Positions 36,405 to 46,484 of a stretch of DNA of 64,000 nucleotides are shown one piece after another. Numbering within the stretch: the stretch's first letter is position 1; each line of letters starts with the position of its first letter. The translations under genes were made by a program, and so were the position numbers. The notes beneath the pieces were generated by a model, which saw nothing but the letters and a program-made list of their open reading frames with translations, was not told the DNA's origin and did not search any database. Source of the DNA: Haliotis asinina (lineage: Eukaryota; Mollusca; Gastropoda; Lepetellida; Haliotidae); NCBI RefSeq assembly GCF_037392515.1, contig NC_090288.1, positions 4,767,501-4,831,500 on the forward strand, given 5' to 3'.

Positions 36405-37049
36405 TACATTGCAATCATGTGACATTTGTTCAGATATTGAGGGACAATGCCTATGTGCTATTTTATCACAACAGTTGCCTAATGGCAGAAAAGCGAGTGC
36501 TCTGATTGACCATGGACAGACCATGTGTCATAATGTTGAATATATAATACTTCATCTAAACTGAAACATTTCCCTTTAAACTTTGAAGTATCTATTGACC
36601 AGTTGACCTTATTTCTATTAGAGTTTGGTGTTTATTCAATATTTAATGCAAACAAACCGGTAACTCACTTACCTCACCAATGCCCAAATTTGATAGTCAT
36701 GCAAAGGATACATTTACAAGGAATGGTTTCTATCAATCAGCAAAAATATCACAGTTTAAAATACGAAACTGTTATCTTTAGATCCACCATCTGCTAGAGC
36801 CAGTTTTCTATGTTAGCTTAGGACCTTCATCTACTAGGGGAAATAAAGTAGCCATAGTAGTGAACAGTATGCCATTGGATGCAAAACAGAGAATGGATTA
36901 AACACAATATTGTTATTATGTTGATAACATTTTGTTTAAATTTCTTTTGACCATGACAATACTGAGTTTCAAAGTGCTTTTTTGATATATACATCTTAAA
37001 TTGTTATTATTTTATTAATGTGTTTTGCAAGGGGTATTAAATGCACTCT

Positions 37050-37780
37050 GTCCGTCTGTGCACATTTATGTTTTCCGGAGCGAAACTTTGAAACCATTCA
37101 ATATTTCTTCACCAAACTTAGCACATTACAAATATGGTGGTGTACTGGTGCTTTTTGGAGTTTGGGTATTCAGAATAAAATTATTTTTATTTCCATGGCA
37201 ACAAGTTTACCTTAGACTGAAATTGGTGGTAGTTCTCTTTTCCAAAGCAAAACTCAAAACCATTCCCTATTTCTTTACACAACTTGGCACATAGATTGGT
37301 CCATTGGTGTACTGGTGCCTTTTGGTAGTTTTGTAATTCTGAATAAAATGTTTTTGACGTTTCCATGGCAACATGTTTGTCTTCATAATAGTGCTCTTTT
37401 CCAGAACATAACTCTATAACCATTCACTATTTCTTCACCAAACTTGACACATAGATCGGTCTACTCATGTACTGGCAGCTTGTAGTAGTTTTGGAATTCT
37501 GGATAAAATATTGTTGACATTTCCATGGCAACAAGTCAGACTTTGACTGAAACTGGTGGTAGTGGTTTTTCCTGGAGCAGAACTCTAAAACCATTCCCTA
37601 TTTCTTCAACAAACTTGGTACTTAGCTTTTGCTACTGGTATACTGGTGCCTTTTGATAATTTTTTAATTCTGATTAAAACATTTTAGCATTTCCGTGACA
37701 ACAAGTTTCACATAGACAGAAATTGGTGGTTGTGCTCCTTTCAGGAGCAGAACTTTTAAAACCTTTCATTACTCTCCTAC
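37050..37780 (+). repeat. four to five tandem copies of a 160-170 bp repeat with RFX X-box-like sites
   Basis: Each copy has ACCATTC..TATTTCTTCA, AACTTGGCACATAG, a TGTACTGGTGCCTTTTGGTA-like stretch and TTTCCATGGCAACA. The last word recurs at 37190, 37360, 37520 and, mutated, 37690, and fits the RFX X-box palindrome GTTTCC-AT-GGCAAC. Copies are 75-85% alike by eye. Short open frames here are by-products. Confidence 0.85.
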
Positions 37781-38176
37781 TTTTCTATGTACACACCAAA
37801 ACATTTGGCATGATCATAACTTGTAGATATATTCATGAAGGATATTTTGCTGTTGTTGGGGATATGATCCCTGAAGAAAATACCACTGTACGACAGGCCA
37901 TCTGTCTGTGAAATGTGTGCTTGTCTATAATAATACATTCTTATTACTGTGAGTATTTGTTAGCTGGAAAATCAATCGCTTATTCTGTTTCATCACAATT
38001 CTTGCATATACTAAATAGGGTTTATTTGATGAATAATAGTATTACTGTACCTGTGATCAATAATGCTCCGACTCAAACACAGAAACAGACTAACAGTAAA
38101 CAAACTGAACTGTGCTGCCGTTGGAAGCAAGGCGACTTCTTCAAAATATTTAGTCAAGAGTTAACATACAAAATAT

Positions 38177-38201
38177 GAATAATAATAATAATAATAATAA
38201 T
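38177..38201 (+). repeat. (AAT)n microsatellite
   Basis: Eight AAT/ATA trinucleotides in a row. Confidence 0.95.
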
Positions 38202-38237
38202 GAGGCCAGCTAAATAATGTTGATCTGTGGCAGTCAG

Positions 38238-38374
38238 ATGTGGTTATAACATTTGCTCATCACGCCAAAGCTCAGGTTTCTGATGATTCCCCACTTAGGT
38301 ACAAAGTGTGGAGCCCATTTCTGGTGTCGCCTATTGCTGGAATAGTGCTAAATGTGACTAAAAAGTCACTAACT
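38238..38374 (+). mobile_element. family-A SINE, diverged
   Basis: GCTCATCACGCCAAAGCTCA, then GGAGCCCATTTCTGGTGTCG and GGAATAGTGCTAAATG. Confidence 0.7.
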
Positions 38375-38894
38375 GACTAATTTTGAACTCCACATGGGCA
38401 TGTTCTAAGTGTATCATGATAAACGCTTACCCGGGGTAACTCAACACTGAGGAGACGCTAGAAAGTTAATAAAATAAACAAAAATAAAAGGGAAAATTCT
38501 GCGTGTTTGGTTTCATTGAGCTAAACATTGTTAGTGGGTCATCATTTAATCTTACTACTTTAGAGCAGTTGACAGTATTGTCAGGAAGGTCAGATGAGTC
38601 TTCACAGAAGTTTAATTTTATTCTGCTGTTGTGATAATTTGTGTAAGCTAATCTTGAAAACATCTAGCAAAAACCCATGTTCCACTGTTTACATAATTCG
38701 ACCTTGTTTAAACTATGCTGTTTGGTGCAAGAGTAGCCATGCATGTACATTTATAGATTAGACATGCATAGAAATATATATCGGAGATAAGGTCCAACTA
38801 TTGATTGTTAACCCTTAATTGTCAGCATTTGCAAAATACAGTCCTGACTTCATTTTTTATCATCGTCCAGTAATACAAATCCATCTGCCACTGC

Positions 38895-39075
38895 TAAACA
38901 TGTGTACACACAAATGCACACCATAATCATGCATAAATCACATGTATTCATAAATCACACAAAGACATGCTGTCACACTCAAACCACACAAATGCAAGCA
39001 GCCCCCATACACATGCGTGAATGCACAAACCATAAGCATGCATGCGTGTGTGCACAATCCAGACAAAGGCACTCA
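38895..39075 (+). repeat. cryptic CA/CACA-rich low-complexity stretch
   Basis: Strong A/C bias with recurring ACACA, AATGCACA and CATGCATG words but no fixed period. Confidence 0.5.
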
Positions 39076-39679
39076 CATTCATTGGAAATTAAGAAAATTG
39101 ATAATATTTATGCAATGATTTTTTTTGCCTATTTTTCTATATGGACATAATGTTTCTATATGCTCTGATAACCATGATGATAAAGGGATGAAAAGCCCAC
39201 AGCATTAAGTTTGTTGTGTGACATAAACTGCATCATAGAGGACACTGACACTGACAAGTACAGTCTCCTCCAGAAAACACCAATAATGAATGTGGTTAGG
39301 AGTTTTATAATCAGGAAGTATTATGACTTGAAAGAGGTAAGTAGTTTTTTAGATTGTGTAAAACTTGACTTTGAAAACTTATTTTTTAACAAATATTGAG
39401 GTATAAAAGTCAAATATAATGTCCATGTGTGTATGACTTCTCAGTTGCAAACACATTAAAAGCAGCTGTAATGTTGATTATCTAGTCACGCATACACATT
39501 ACTGTAGACAACACTAGGAAATCAGTAGCACTATGGAGTTCTTTCTTTTCTCTCTCTATCCACCCATGCATCCATCCTTATGTCCTTCTGTCGTTTAATT
39601 GTTCCTTCAAGTGCAGATGCATAGTGCTTCAATGGTTGGATCATTCCTCATGTTCCGTGCTTCATTGCTCCTCCTCTGT

Positions 39680-39835
39680 GTATCACTTGTTCCATTCATC
39701 CATCAATCATTCCATTCATCCATCCAGTCTTCCAACTATCCATTGTTCTATTCATCCACCCATTGCTCCATCCATCCACCCACCCATCCATTCATTCATC
39801 CATCCATGTAATCCATATCCATCTATCCATTCTTT
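39680..39835 (+). repeat. degenerate (ATCC)n repeat
   Basis: CATCCATCCAT, CATTCATCCATC and CACCCATCCATTC words throughout. It leaves a spurious Pro/His/Ser-rich open frame. Confidence 0.9.
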
Positions 39836-40374
39836 CAGGTAATACAAGAAATCAGTTATAGTAACATTTCTTTATAATGAACTTGCTCGTATGAAACGGA
39901 CAGAAATATTAACAAACTGTTTTTCTTGTGCCACTTGCTGTATATTTCAGTTTAAATGCATACAACAAATGACTGCTAACTAAACTGAGTGTTCCCTCTG
40001 AGTTCATGATAACCATAGTTAACTGTATCTTTGTAATTTTAGTTTATGAAATTTTAGAGTTTCCCTTTCGTTTTAATCATACTGGTTTTGTATATGGAGG
40101 TGTACAAAGAAACACTCAAAACATTCCACAGGTGCTGCGATGTCACATATATTCCAACCCTTCATCTGTATTCTACTTCCATGCTTTAACTGTCTGGCCA
40201 GGATATATTGCTACACATTGATGGTATCAGTTATATAATATCATGTGATATCCATATGAATACGGCAATATCAGCAGAGGTTATCTTGCAAATATGTTTT
40301 AAGATGGCGGATATCCTTTATCAGCTCATAACACTGAATTTAGTAAACCTTGGATTCCAGACATAAAACCATAC

Positions 40375-40490
40375 TCACTCACTCACTCACTCACTCACTC
40401 ACTCACTCACTCACTCACTCACTCACTCACTCACTCACTCACTCACTCACTCACTCACTCACTCACTCACTCACTCACTCACTCACTCAC
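40375..40490 (+). repeat. (ACTC)n microsatellite, about 29 units
   Basis: An unbroken run preceded by GACATAAAACCAT, the remnant of a SINE 3' end (GCGTAAAACTAAACTCAC). Confidence 0.98.
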
Positions 40491-41414
40491 ATAAGCTATA
40501 AGAAGCTTTACCTGCAGACAATATATTGTCACTGATTGCCTTTTTGCGTAAATTCTCTCATCCACCAGCTAAATGAACTGCCTTTCATGAAAAAGAGCCT
40601 ACTCAAGTCTATGAGATGTGATGCTTGTATCGAGTCTATATGGCCATCGAAATATTTTGTATTAGGATATGAAATGCAGTCAGGTAGCCCATGCAACAAC
40701 AATGTTAGAAAAGTAAAACCCTTGGCCCCAGTATGATGAAATTAATTATTTCACGCACCTGATACTAGTCATTCAATGACACAAGAAACTATTTACTCTG
40801 TTGATGAGAAACTATTAATTCCCTGCTACAGTTGAACCCCGTTTATCCAGACGTTTTGATATCACTTGAAAATCATCTGGTTAACTGGATCAAACAAGCA
40901 CATTGAAAAATTAAGTGAAAGCTAAAAAATAATTGTTTCATGTGCATACATCAAGCGTGTGAAACTCCAGTGGTAAGTTAGACAAGAAAAATGTATATCC
41001 ATGATAAAAAGTGACTATTTTGCCAATTGCATTTATGTTTTTTACTTTAAAGATTTCTTGCCCTGAAAATAAATGACCTCTCGTCGAACTTGTATAATAT
41101 ATAATGGTATATATCCAAAACTATGTTCCACAGGATATATTGCACGTATGAGAACTTATGATATCTCAATAAAGATATCGTTTTGACAGTAGTTATTGTA
41201 TAATGCCCAGACAATGCTAACAATGCTATGACATCGCTGCACAAGTCGAAATGGAAGTACACTGTTTCATTGAAAACTAATGAAGAATGATTTTGGATGA
41301 TAAATAGAATCTCACCATGGTGTCTACTGATATGAGTTGTATCATCACTCACTGATAAAGGTAAAATATCCTCCGCAAACCTCCCATATTTGTAACTTTA
41401 TCAGCTCAAGAATG

Positions 41415-41928
41415 AAGATTTTATGGATATCAGCTTCTTTATTATGAGAACACAACGTTTCGGAGTTAATGCTTACTCCTTCATCAGGTGAATGAGAATG
41501 GGGTACAGAGCTATATTTATATGTACAGGTAAACAATAACAAAGTAACAAGTGGAATGAATTAACGAAAGCTGGGAGCCAGTATAAACAAGCACTGATAG
41601 GAAGCCGACAGTTATGAAAACAATGATGGAAGCCTAATACGTTACAGATGATAGGATATGTTTACATAACACAGATAGGGGATAAGGACGATGTACATGA
41701 CTGGGGATAAGGATGAAAGCCAATGGTATTACCATAGGCTTCCATCATTGTTTGATTATACTGGCTTCCAGCTTTCATTAATTCATTCCACTTGTTACTT
41801 TGTTATTGTTTTACCTGTACATATTAATATAGCTCTGTACCCCATTCTCATTCACCTGACGAAGGAGTAAGCATTAACTCCGAAACGTTGTGTTCTCATA
41901 ATAAAGAAGTTGATATCCATAAAATCTT
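41415..41928. mobile_element. large inverted repeat, arms about 175-220 bp, Penelope-like signature
   Basis: The left arm (41415 to about 41637) and right arm (about 41735-41928) are inverted copies, roughly 95% alike. Each outer part holds CTGA(T/C)GAAGGAGTAAGCAT and TAACTCCGAAACGTTG. That pairing of CTGATGA with GAAAC around a GGAGT/ACTCC stem is reminiscent of hammerhead motifs in Penelope-like element repeats. The spacer has GGGGATAAGGA twice. It ends 230 bp before HDHD5 exon 2. Confidence 0.75.
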
Positions 41929-42161
41929 TGTTCTTATGTATTTCACTTCTAAATGCCCTTCAAAGACTTTATCAGCTCAAGTTGATACATTTGATATCAG
42001 TAGACATTTGGGTCAGATTCTGTATTTATTCCATGACAAGAACCCATTAGTTCTGTATACATTACAAGCATTCTGGGAAATGGTGTCAGTGGTTCAAAAT
42101 CCTCACATGTTAATATGTCTCAATAATCCTGCTAATCCTGTGTTTCTGTTGGTATTTGCAG

Positions 42162-42374
42162 GCTTCAAGTAGAAGCGCCAAGTTTGGTTTCTTGTTTGAT
42201 ATTGATGGGGTGATAGTTCGAGGGAAAAAAGTTTTGCCATCAGCAAAGGAGACGTTTTCAATATTAACAGACAACAATGGAGAGTTTCGAGTGCCATGTC
42301 TGTTTGTCACAAATGCAGGCAATACTCTACGACAAAACAAAGCAAAACAGCTTTCTGACTGGTTGAATGTCAAG
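42162..42374 (+). CDS. HDHD5: HDHD5 exon 2, HAD motifs I and II
   Basis: The exon lies between a TTTGCAG acceptor and the donor AAG|GTGAGA at 42375, and encodes 71 residues in phase 0. It carries the catalytic HAD motif I as FGFLFDIDGVIVRG, with both aspartates of DxD present. HAD motif II follows about 37 residues later as LFVTNAGN, where the threonine is the usual phosphate-binding residue. The sequence closely follows vertebrate HDHD5 from motif I onward, including the 'NAGNTLRQ.KA..LS' stretch at the end. This exon decides the family assignment. The ATG-less start means another exon must supply the N-terminus. Confidence 0.93.
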
Positions 42375-42911
42375 GTGAGACTATTTTCTTCAAACATATT
42401 GAAGTTAATTAATCATGATTCTACTAGCTCTTAAATTTTATAAAGAAGTAGTTTTGTAACCTTAATGTTTCAGTTCCCTGACATGACATTTGACTGACTC
42501 ACATGATGCTTTCCTGACTTGCATGACTCTCCCATGACTCAAATGACACGTGACTGATTCACACAACACTTTATCAGACTCACATGACTTAGCCTGACCC
42601 TACTGACTCACATAACACTTGCTGACTCACATGACTCTTGACTGACTCACGTGACTCTTGACTGACTTGCATGACTCTTGACTGACTTGCATGACTCTCT
42701 CATGACTCAAATGACACCCTCATGACTCAATGGCACTTAACCTAACTCACATGACACTAAACTGACTCAAATAACGTATAGCCTGACTCACATGACACAC
42801 CCATGACTCACATGACACTCTCATGACTCACATTACAATTTCCTGACTCACATGAGACTCAGCTGAGTCACATAACACACATCCCTACTCAGGGTACTCA
42901 TTCTGCTGCAG
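42375..42911 (+). repeat. HDHD5 intron 2, filled by a degenerate TGACTCACATGACAC minisatellite
   Basis: From about 42475 to 42890 the motif TGACTCACATGACAC recurs with spacing of roughly 18-20 bp and many substitutions. It ends about 20 bp before the exon 3 acceptor. Each copy holds a TGACTCA-like heptamer, the AP-1 consensus, which may be coincidence of the repeat. Confidence 0.8.
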
Positions 42912-43115
42912 GTACATGAGGACCAAGTTGTCATGTCTCACAGCCCCCTGAAGATGTTCCGCCAGTTCCATGACAAGCATGTCCTTGTGTCTGGCCAAGG
43001 CCCAGTTCAGGAGATCGCTCGAGGTCTAGGTTTTACCCGCATCACCACTGTGGAGACATTACGCCACACCTTCACCAACCTGGACATGGTTGACCACAAG
43101 CGCCGAAAAGCTGCA
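42912..43115 (+). CDS. HDHD5: HDHD5 exon 3, cap-domain start
   Basis: The exon follows GCTGCAG and ends with GCA|GTATGT at 43116; it is 68 codons in phase 0. It encodes the HDHD5-specific run 'VMSHSPLKMFRQFHDKH' followed by LVSGQGPV and, later, NLDMVDHKRRKAA. The 'LVSGQGP' segment is highly conserved among HDHD5 proteins and corresponds to the region between motif II and the cap domain in NagD-like HADs. It is separated from exon 2 by a 537-bp intron most of which is a degenerate TGACTCACA minisatellite. Confidence 0.92.
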
Positions 43116-43159
43116 GTATGTTTCTCTTCTTGTTTGCTACAGCTGTAGTGTTGATCAGA

Positions 43160-43324
43160 GGCAGGGGGTAGCCTTGTGGTTAAAGTGGTCCTCGTCACAC
43201 TGAAAATCTGGGTTCAATTCCCCATATGCATATAATGTGTGAAGCCCATTTCTGGTGTCTCCCAAAATGAAATTGCTTCAAATATTTGCTAAATACTGGG
43301 TAGAACTAAACTCACTCACTATCT
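43160..43324 (+). mobile_element. family-A SINE in HDHD5 intron 3
   Basis: GTAGCCTTGTGGTTAAAGTG, GGGTTCAATTCCCC and GTGTGAAGCCCATTTCTGGT, with an ACTCACTCAC tail. Confidence 0.82.
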
Positions 43325-44517
43325 CATTGGTCAAAAATTGTTTATGGATTTGTTTGTTGCAATTGTTTCTACACCTTCATTGGCAGTGGACAGTTCCTCA
43401 TACCAATTAGCATAACAATGGCAATAAGTCATTTCCTTAACTTCTAACTTTGAGAGGCATTTAGAAGCTGGGCCAATATGAAAAGATTACGATACATACA
43501 TGAACTACTTCTAAATGCTATGAAAGCAACGTTTCGGTGTAGGTTCTAACATAATTGTCAGGTGCTCACAGCAATAAAGAAGTTGCTCAGCCATATATCG
43601 TTATTCTTCCTTACTGAAAGTTGCTACAAAACTTTTCAATCAATATCACAAGTCAGGGATCAACTTAGTGCTCTGTTACTTGCACTGGTGCAAACCAATA
43701 AGACAAAGTGCAACCTAGTTATTAGTGTAACTTGCACAAGGTGCAACATAGCACAGCTTTGCTTTTCGTACACATGTCTTGGTTGTGACAGCTCTTGTAA
43801 ACAAGGATCAGCTGTGTCTCTGTGTTGCTATGGTTTCATGGGTAGTACATCATGGACATATATTTATGCGCACCAACACCTCTGATGTTTTATCACACTA
43901 CATTGCAACAGGAATTTGGTGGATGCAACTAGGTCCTTATCTTAGGTTGCACCTAGTGAAAGTTGCTTAACATCTCTTAATTTGAGCCCTGCTAACATAA
44001 TGAAGCAAGGCAGATCATCCAAGACAGATCAAATCACAAACATTGCTGACTCAAAGCAGGAGGGTGATAGATGTCAAGGGTGGTTGTTTGATAACCAGAG
44101 GATGTGATAACTGTCACACTGAAGAACTTGGGTCACAGACTGTTGATGTCTTTGCACAAATCACAAGTTGAATGTCTTAGATAAGTTTAGTCAGACTCAA
44201 CTGTCTATTAAAAAAATAACAAGTGGTTTAACAAGGAAAGTAAGAATTTCAGACTTGAAGACCATTCATAGATCAATATTCAATCAAGGCCAAGCAGCTG
44301 TTTCCAAATTGTATCTGTGAGTGTATTGATCAGGATACAGGTTATCTCTGGGTAAAAGCTTATCACCCACCACACATGTTACATATGAGCATGTATACAT
44401 ACTTGGAAACTGAGGCCAGTCCATCTTCACTTTAAGATCGTGTTTGTTATACTAAGCAAATCAAAACATGGGATACATGTTAAAACCAGACATGAGGTAA
44501 TTTTGTTTCAGAGATAA

Positions 44518-44674
44518 GGGATGGTGTGGTAGCTTAGTGGTTAAAGCATTCACTTGTGTTGTGAAGAACCGGGTTTCATTCCCCACATGGGTACAGTGTG
44601 TGAATCCCTTTCTGGTGTCTGATATTGCTAGAATATTTGGGAAAGCAGCATAGAACTAAACTCACTCACTCATT
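44518..44674 (+). mobile_element. family-A SINE in HDHD5 intron 3
   Basis: GTAGCTTAGTGGTTAAAGCA, CCCCACATGGGTACAGTGTG and CTAAACTCACTCACTCATT. Confidence 0.82.
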
Positions 44675-45309
44675 CGGATTTAGGATTGTACATCCAATAA
44701 TAAATTCTGATTGACTGGCATTTTAGAAGCTGATAAATAATAAGAAAGGTATGATATGTACAGACTGACAACTTCTGTATTATGTTGCATTGCGAGTGTT
44801 ATCTATACCCTTGTCAACACTAACGACCATGTTAGCATCTACACAGAAATGTCGCATCTGTTGTAATAAAGATGGTGTAGATCCATAGAACTATCTCCCT
44901 TGTTCAGCCAATTTAATCATAGGTCTGCCCCTGACCTCGGGATGAAATCTGGTGGATAAATTTGACGTGGTGAATCAGTTTATGCAAATGTCAGTTTAGT
45001 TTTCATATGAAGTCATTGTTCATATCACCAGCTAAACATTATAACGTCTCTATACTGGCTGTTAGTGTTCACGTTTGTGTTCAGTGAATCCATCGTATCT
45101 CTTCATAAATTCAATTTTTCATTCGTGAAAGACTTTATTTTGTTATATAAATAATAGATCAACTCATGACTTGATACTGTATTTGTTATCCAATATTCGA
45201 TTTTGGAACTCAGTACGTGTATTTGTAATATGCATCATATTCATGTTATGGTGTTGTTCTTACAGCCCTATTGTCCAGGATGATTAAACTGCATCATTCT
45301 CTTTTGCAG

Positions 45310-45346
45310 CCATGTGCTTTCGAGCAATATTTCCCAAAGATTGACG
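45310..45346 (+). CDS. HDHD5: HDHD5 exon 4, 37-nt micro-exon
   Basis: This very small exon lies between CTCTTTTGCAG and the donor G|GTATGT at 45347. It encodes PCAFEQYFPKID plus the first base of the next codon. The FPKID end matches the human FPRID just before the [15 protein letters not shown] block, so its place is secure despite its length. It ends in phase 1, which agrees with the phase needed by exon 5. It is followed by the giant repeat-filled intron 4. Confidence 0.87.
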
Positions 45347-45431
45347 GTATGTACAACTTTTAAGAGATACCAGTGGCTGATCAGTCATTAGTGCTTCATA
45401 TGGTTTAGTCTGTCTCACCTCCATGATTATC

Positions 45432-45606
45432 CAGGTCAGAATTGGTCTAGAGTAACCCATGCTTGTCGTAAGAGATGACCATGGGATTGGGTGGTCAGGT
45501 TCACTGACTTAGCTGACACATATCATTGTGTCCCAGTAGTGTCGATCTATGTTCATGTAGTTGGTCACTGGATTGTCTGGTCCATTATTTAGCTTGAATG
45601 TAGCTT
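45432..45606 (+). mobile_element. family-B SINE at the left edge of intron 4
   Basis: Holds CCATGCTTGTCGTAAGAGAT, GACTTAGCTGACACATATCA and CACTGGATTGTCTGGTCCAT. It lies between exon 4 and the 74-bp array. Confidence 0.75.
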
Positions 45607-46484
45607 TAATAAATAATTTACCATGTTTAATACAGACAACCACTATCTGGTGAATGAATCTGTAATTTTCAAAATCATGCATGTTTTCACTTTGTTGGGA
45701 AAGTTAACAAGAGTGGCAATTCCAAGTATAAAATTCAGAGGTAAATTACTGTGAAACTATTCAAAACCAATTCATGGATCTAAAGTGTCCAAATGTTTTG
45801 CATGGCATATAACCCTAGCAGCTTGGAACGAAATGGCAGATGCCTACAAGATAGTGAAACATTTGTGGGAAGTCTGATATATGGATCAAAGTTTATTCAG
45901 GTTCATTACTACACATGGATGAGCTCCTGCAATATATTATGGAACACTGCATACTGTATGAATCATAATATGATGGCCCAAGGCATGAAGTTAGGCAGCC
46001 AACCTATAAAACTCCACTCTATCAAATTAGGGTGAAATTTGTACCGATGAACCTGTATCCTGTTAATCAAGCAGTGTTATATGTGTACTCTTGTACAGAA
46101 ACAGTGAATTTAATATACTGACCGACTTGTTTCTTGTTAATTAAGCAGTGCTAGGTGTGTAGTCTAGTACAGACACGGTGAATTTAATGTACTGGCTTCT
46201 TGTTTCCTGTTAATCAAGCAGTGTTAGACGTGTAGTCTAGTACAGAAACAGTGAATTTAATGTACTGACTGACTTGTTTCTTGTTAATTATGCAGTGTTA
46301 GATGTGTAGTCTAGTACAGAAACACTGAATTTAATGTACTGACGAACCTGTATCCTGTTAATCAAGCAGTGTTAGATGTGTACTCTTGTACAGAAACAGT
46401 GAATTTAATGTACTGACCGACTTGTTTCTTGTTAATTAAGCAGTGTTAGATGTGTAGTCTAGTACAGAAACAGTGAATTTAATG

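Larger units (their letters stand above)
13148..42161 (+). other. presumed HDHD5 intron 1 (29 kb)
   Basis: AT-rich DNA without a convincing conserved exon. Its mobile and tandem repeats are listed separately. The stretches 13148-14328, 18030-19107, 21370-22860, 26320-28060, 28570-30055, 32640-34850 and 38375-40370 show no gene or repeat that I can name beyond those listed. If exon 1 is wrong, this is intergenic plus a shorter intron. Confidence 0.5.
43116..45309 (+). other. HDHD5 intron 3
   Basis: A 2.2-kb intron holding two family-A SINEs (43160-43322 and 44518-44672). The remainder is AT-rich and shows no further feature. Confidence 0.85.

Noticed and set aside
39599..39842. His/Pro/Ser-rich frames
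   Set aside because: By-product of the degenerate (ATCC)n repeat.
40350..40535. Thr-His-Ser-Leu repeat protein
   Set aside because: Translation of the (ACTC)n microsatellite.
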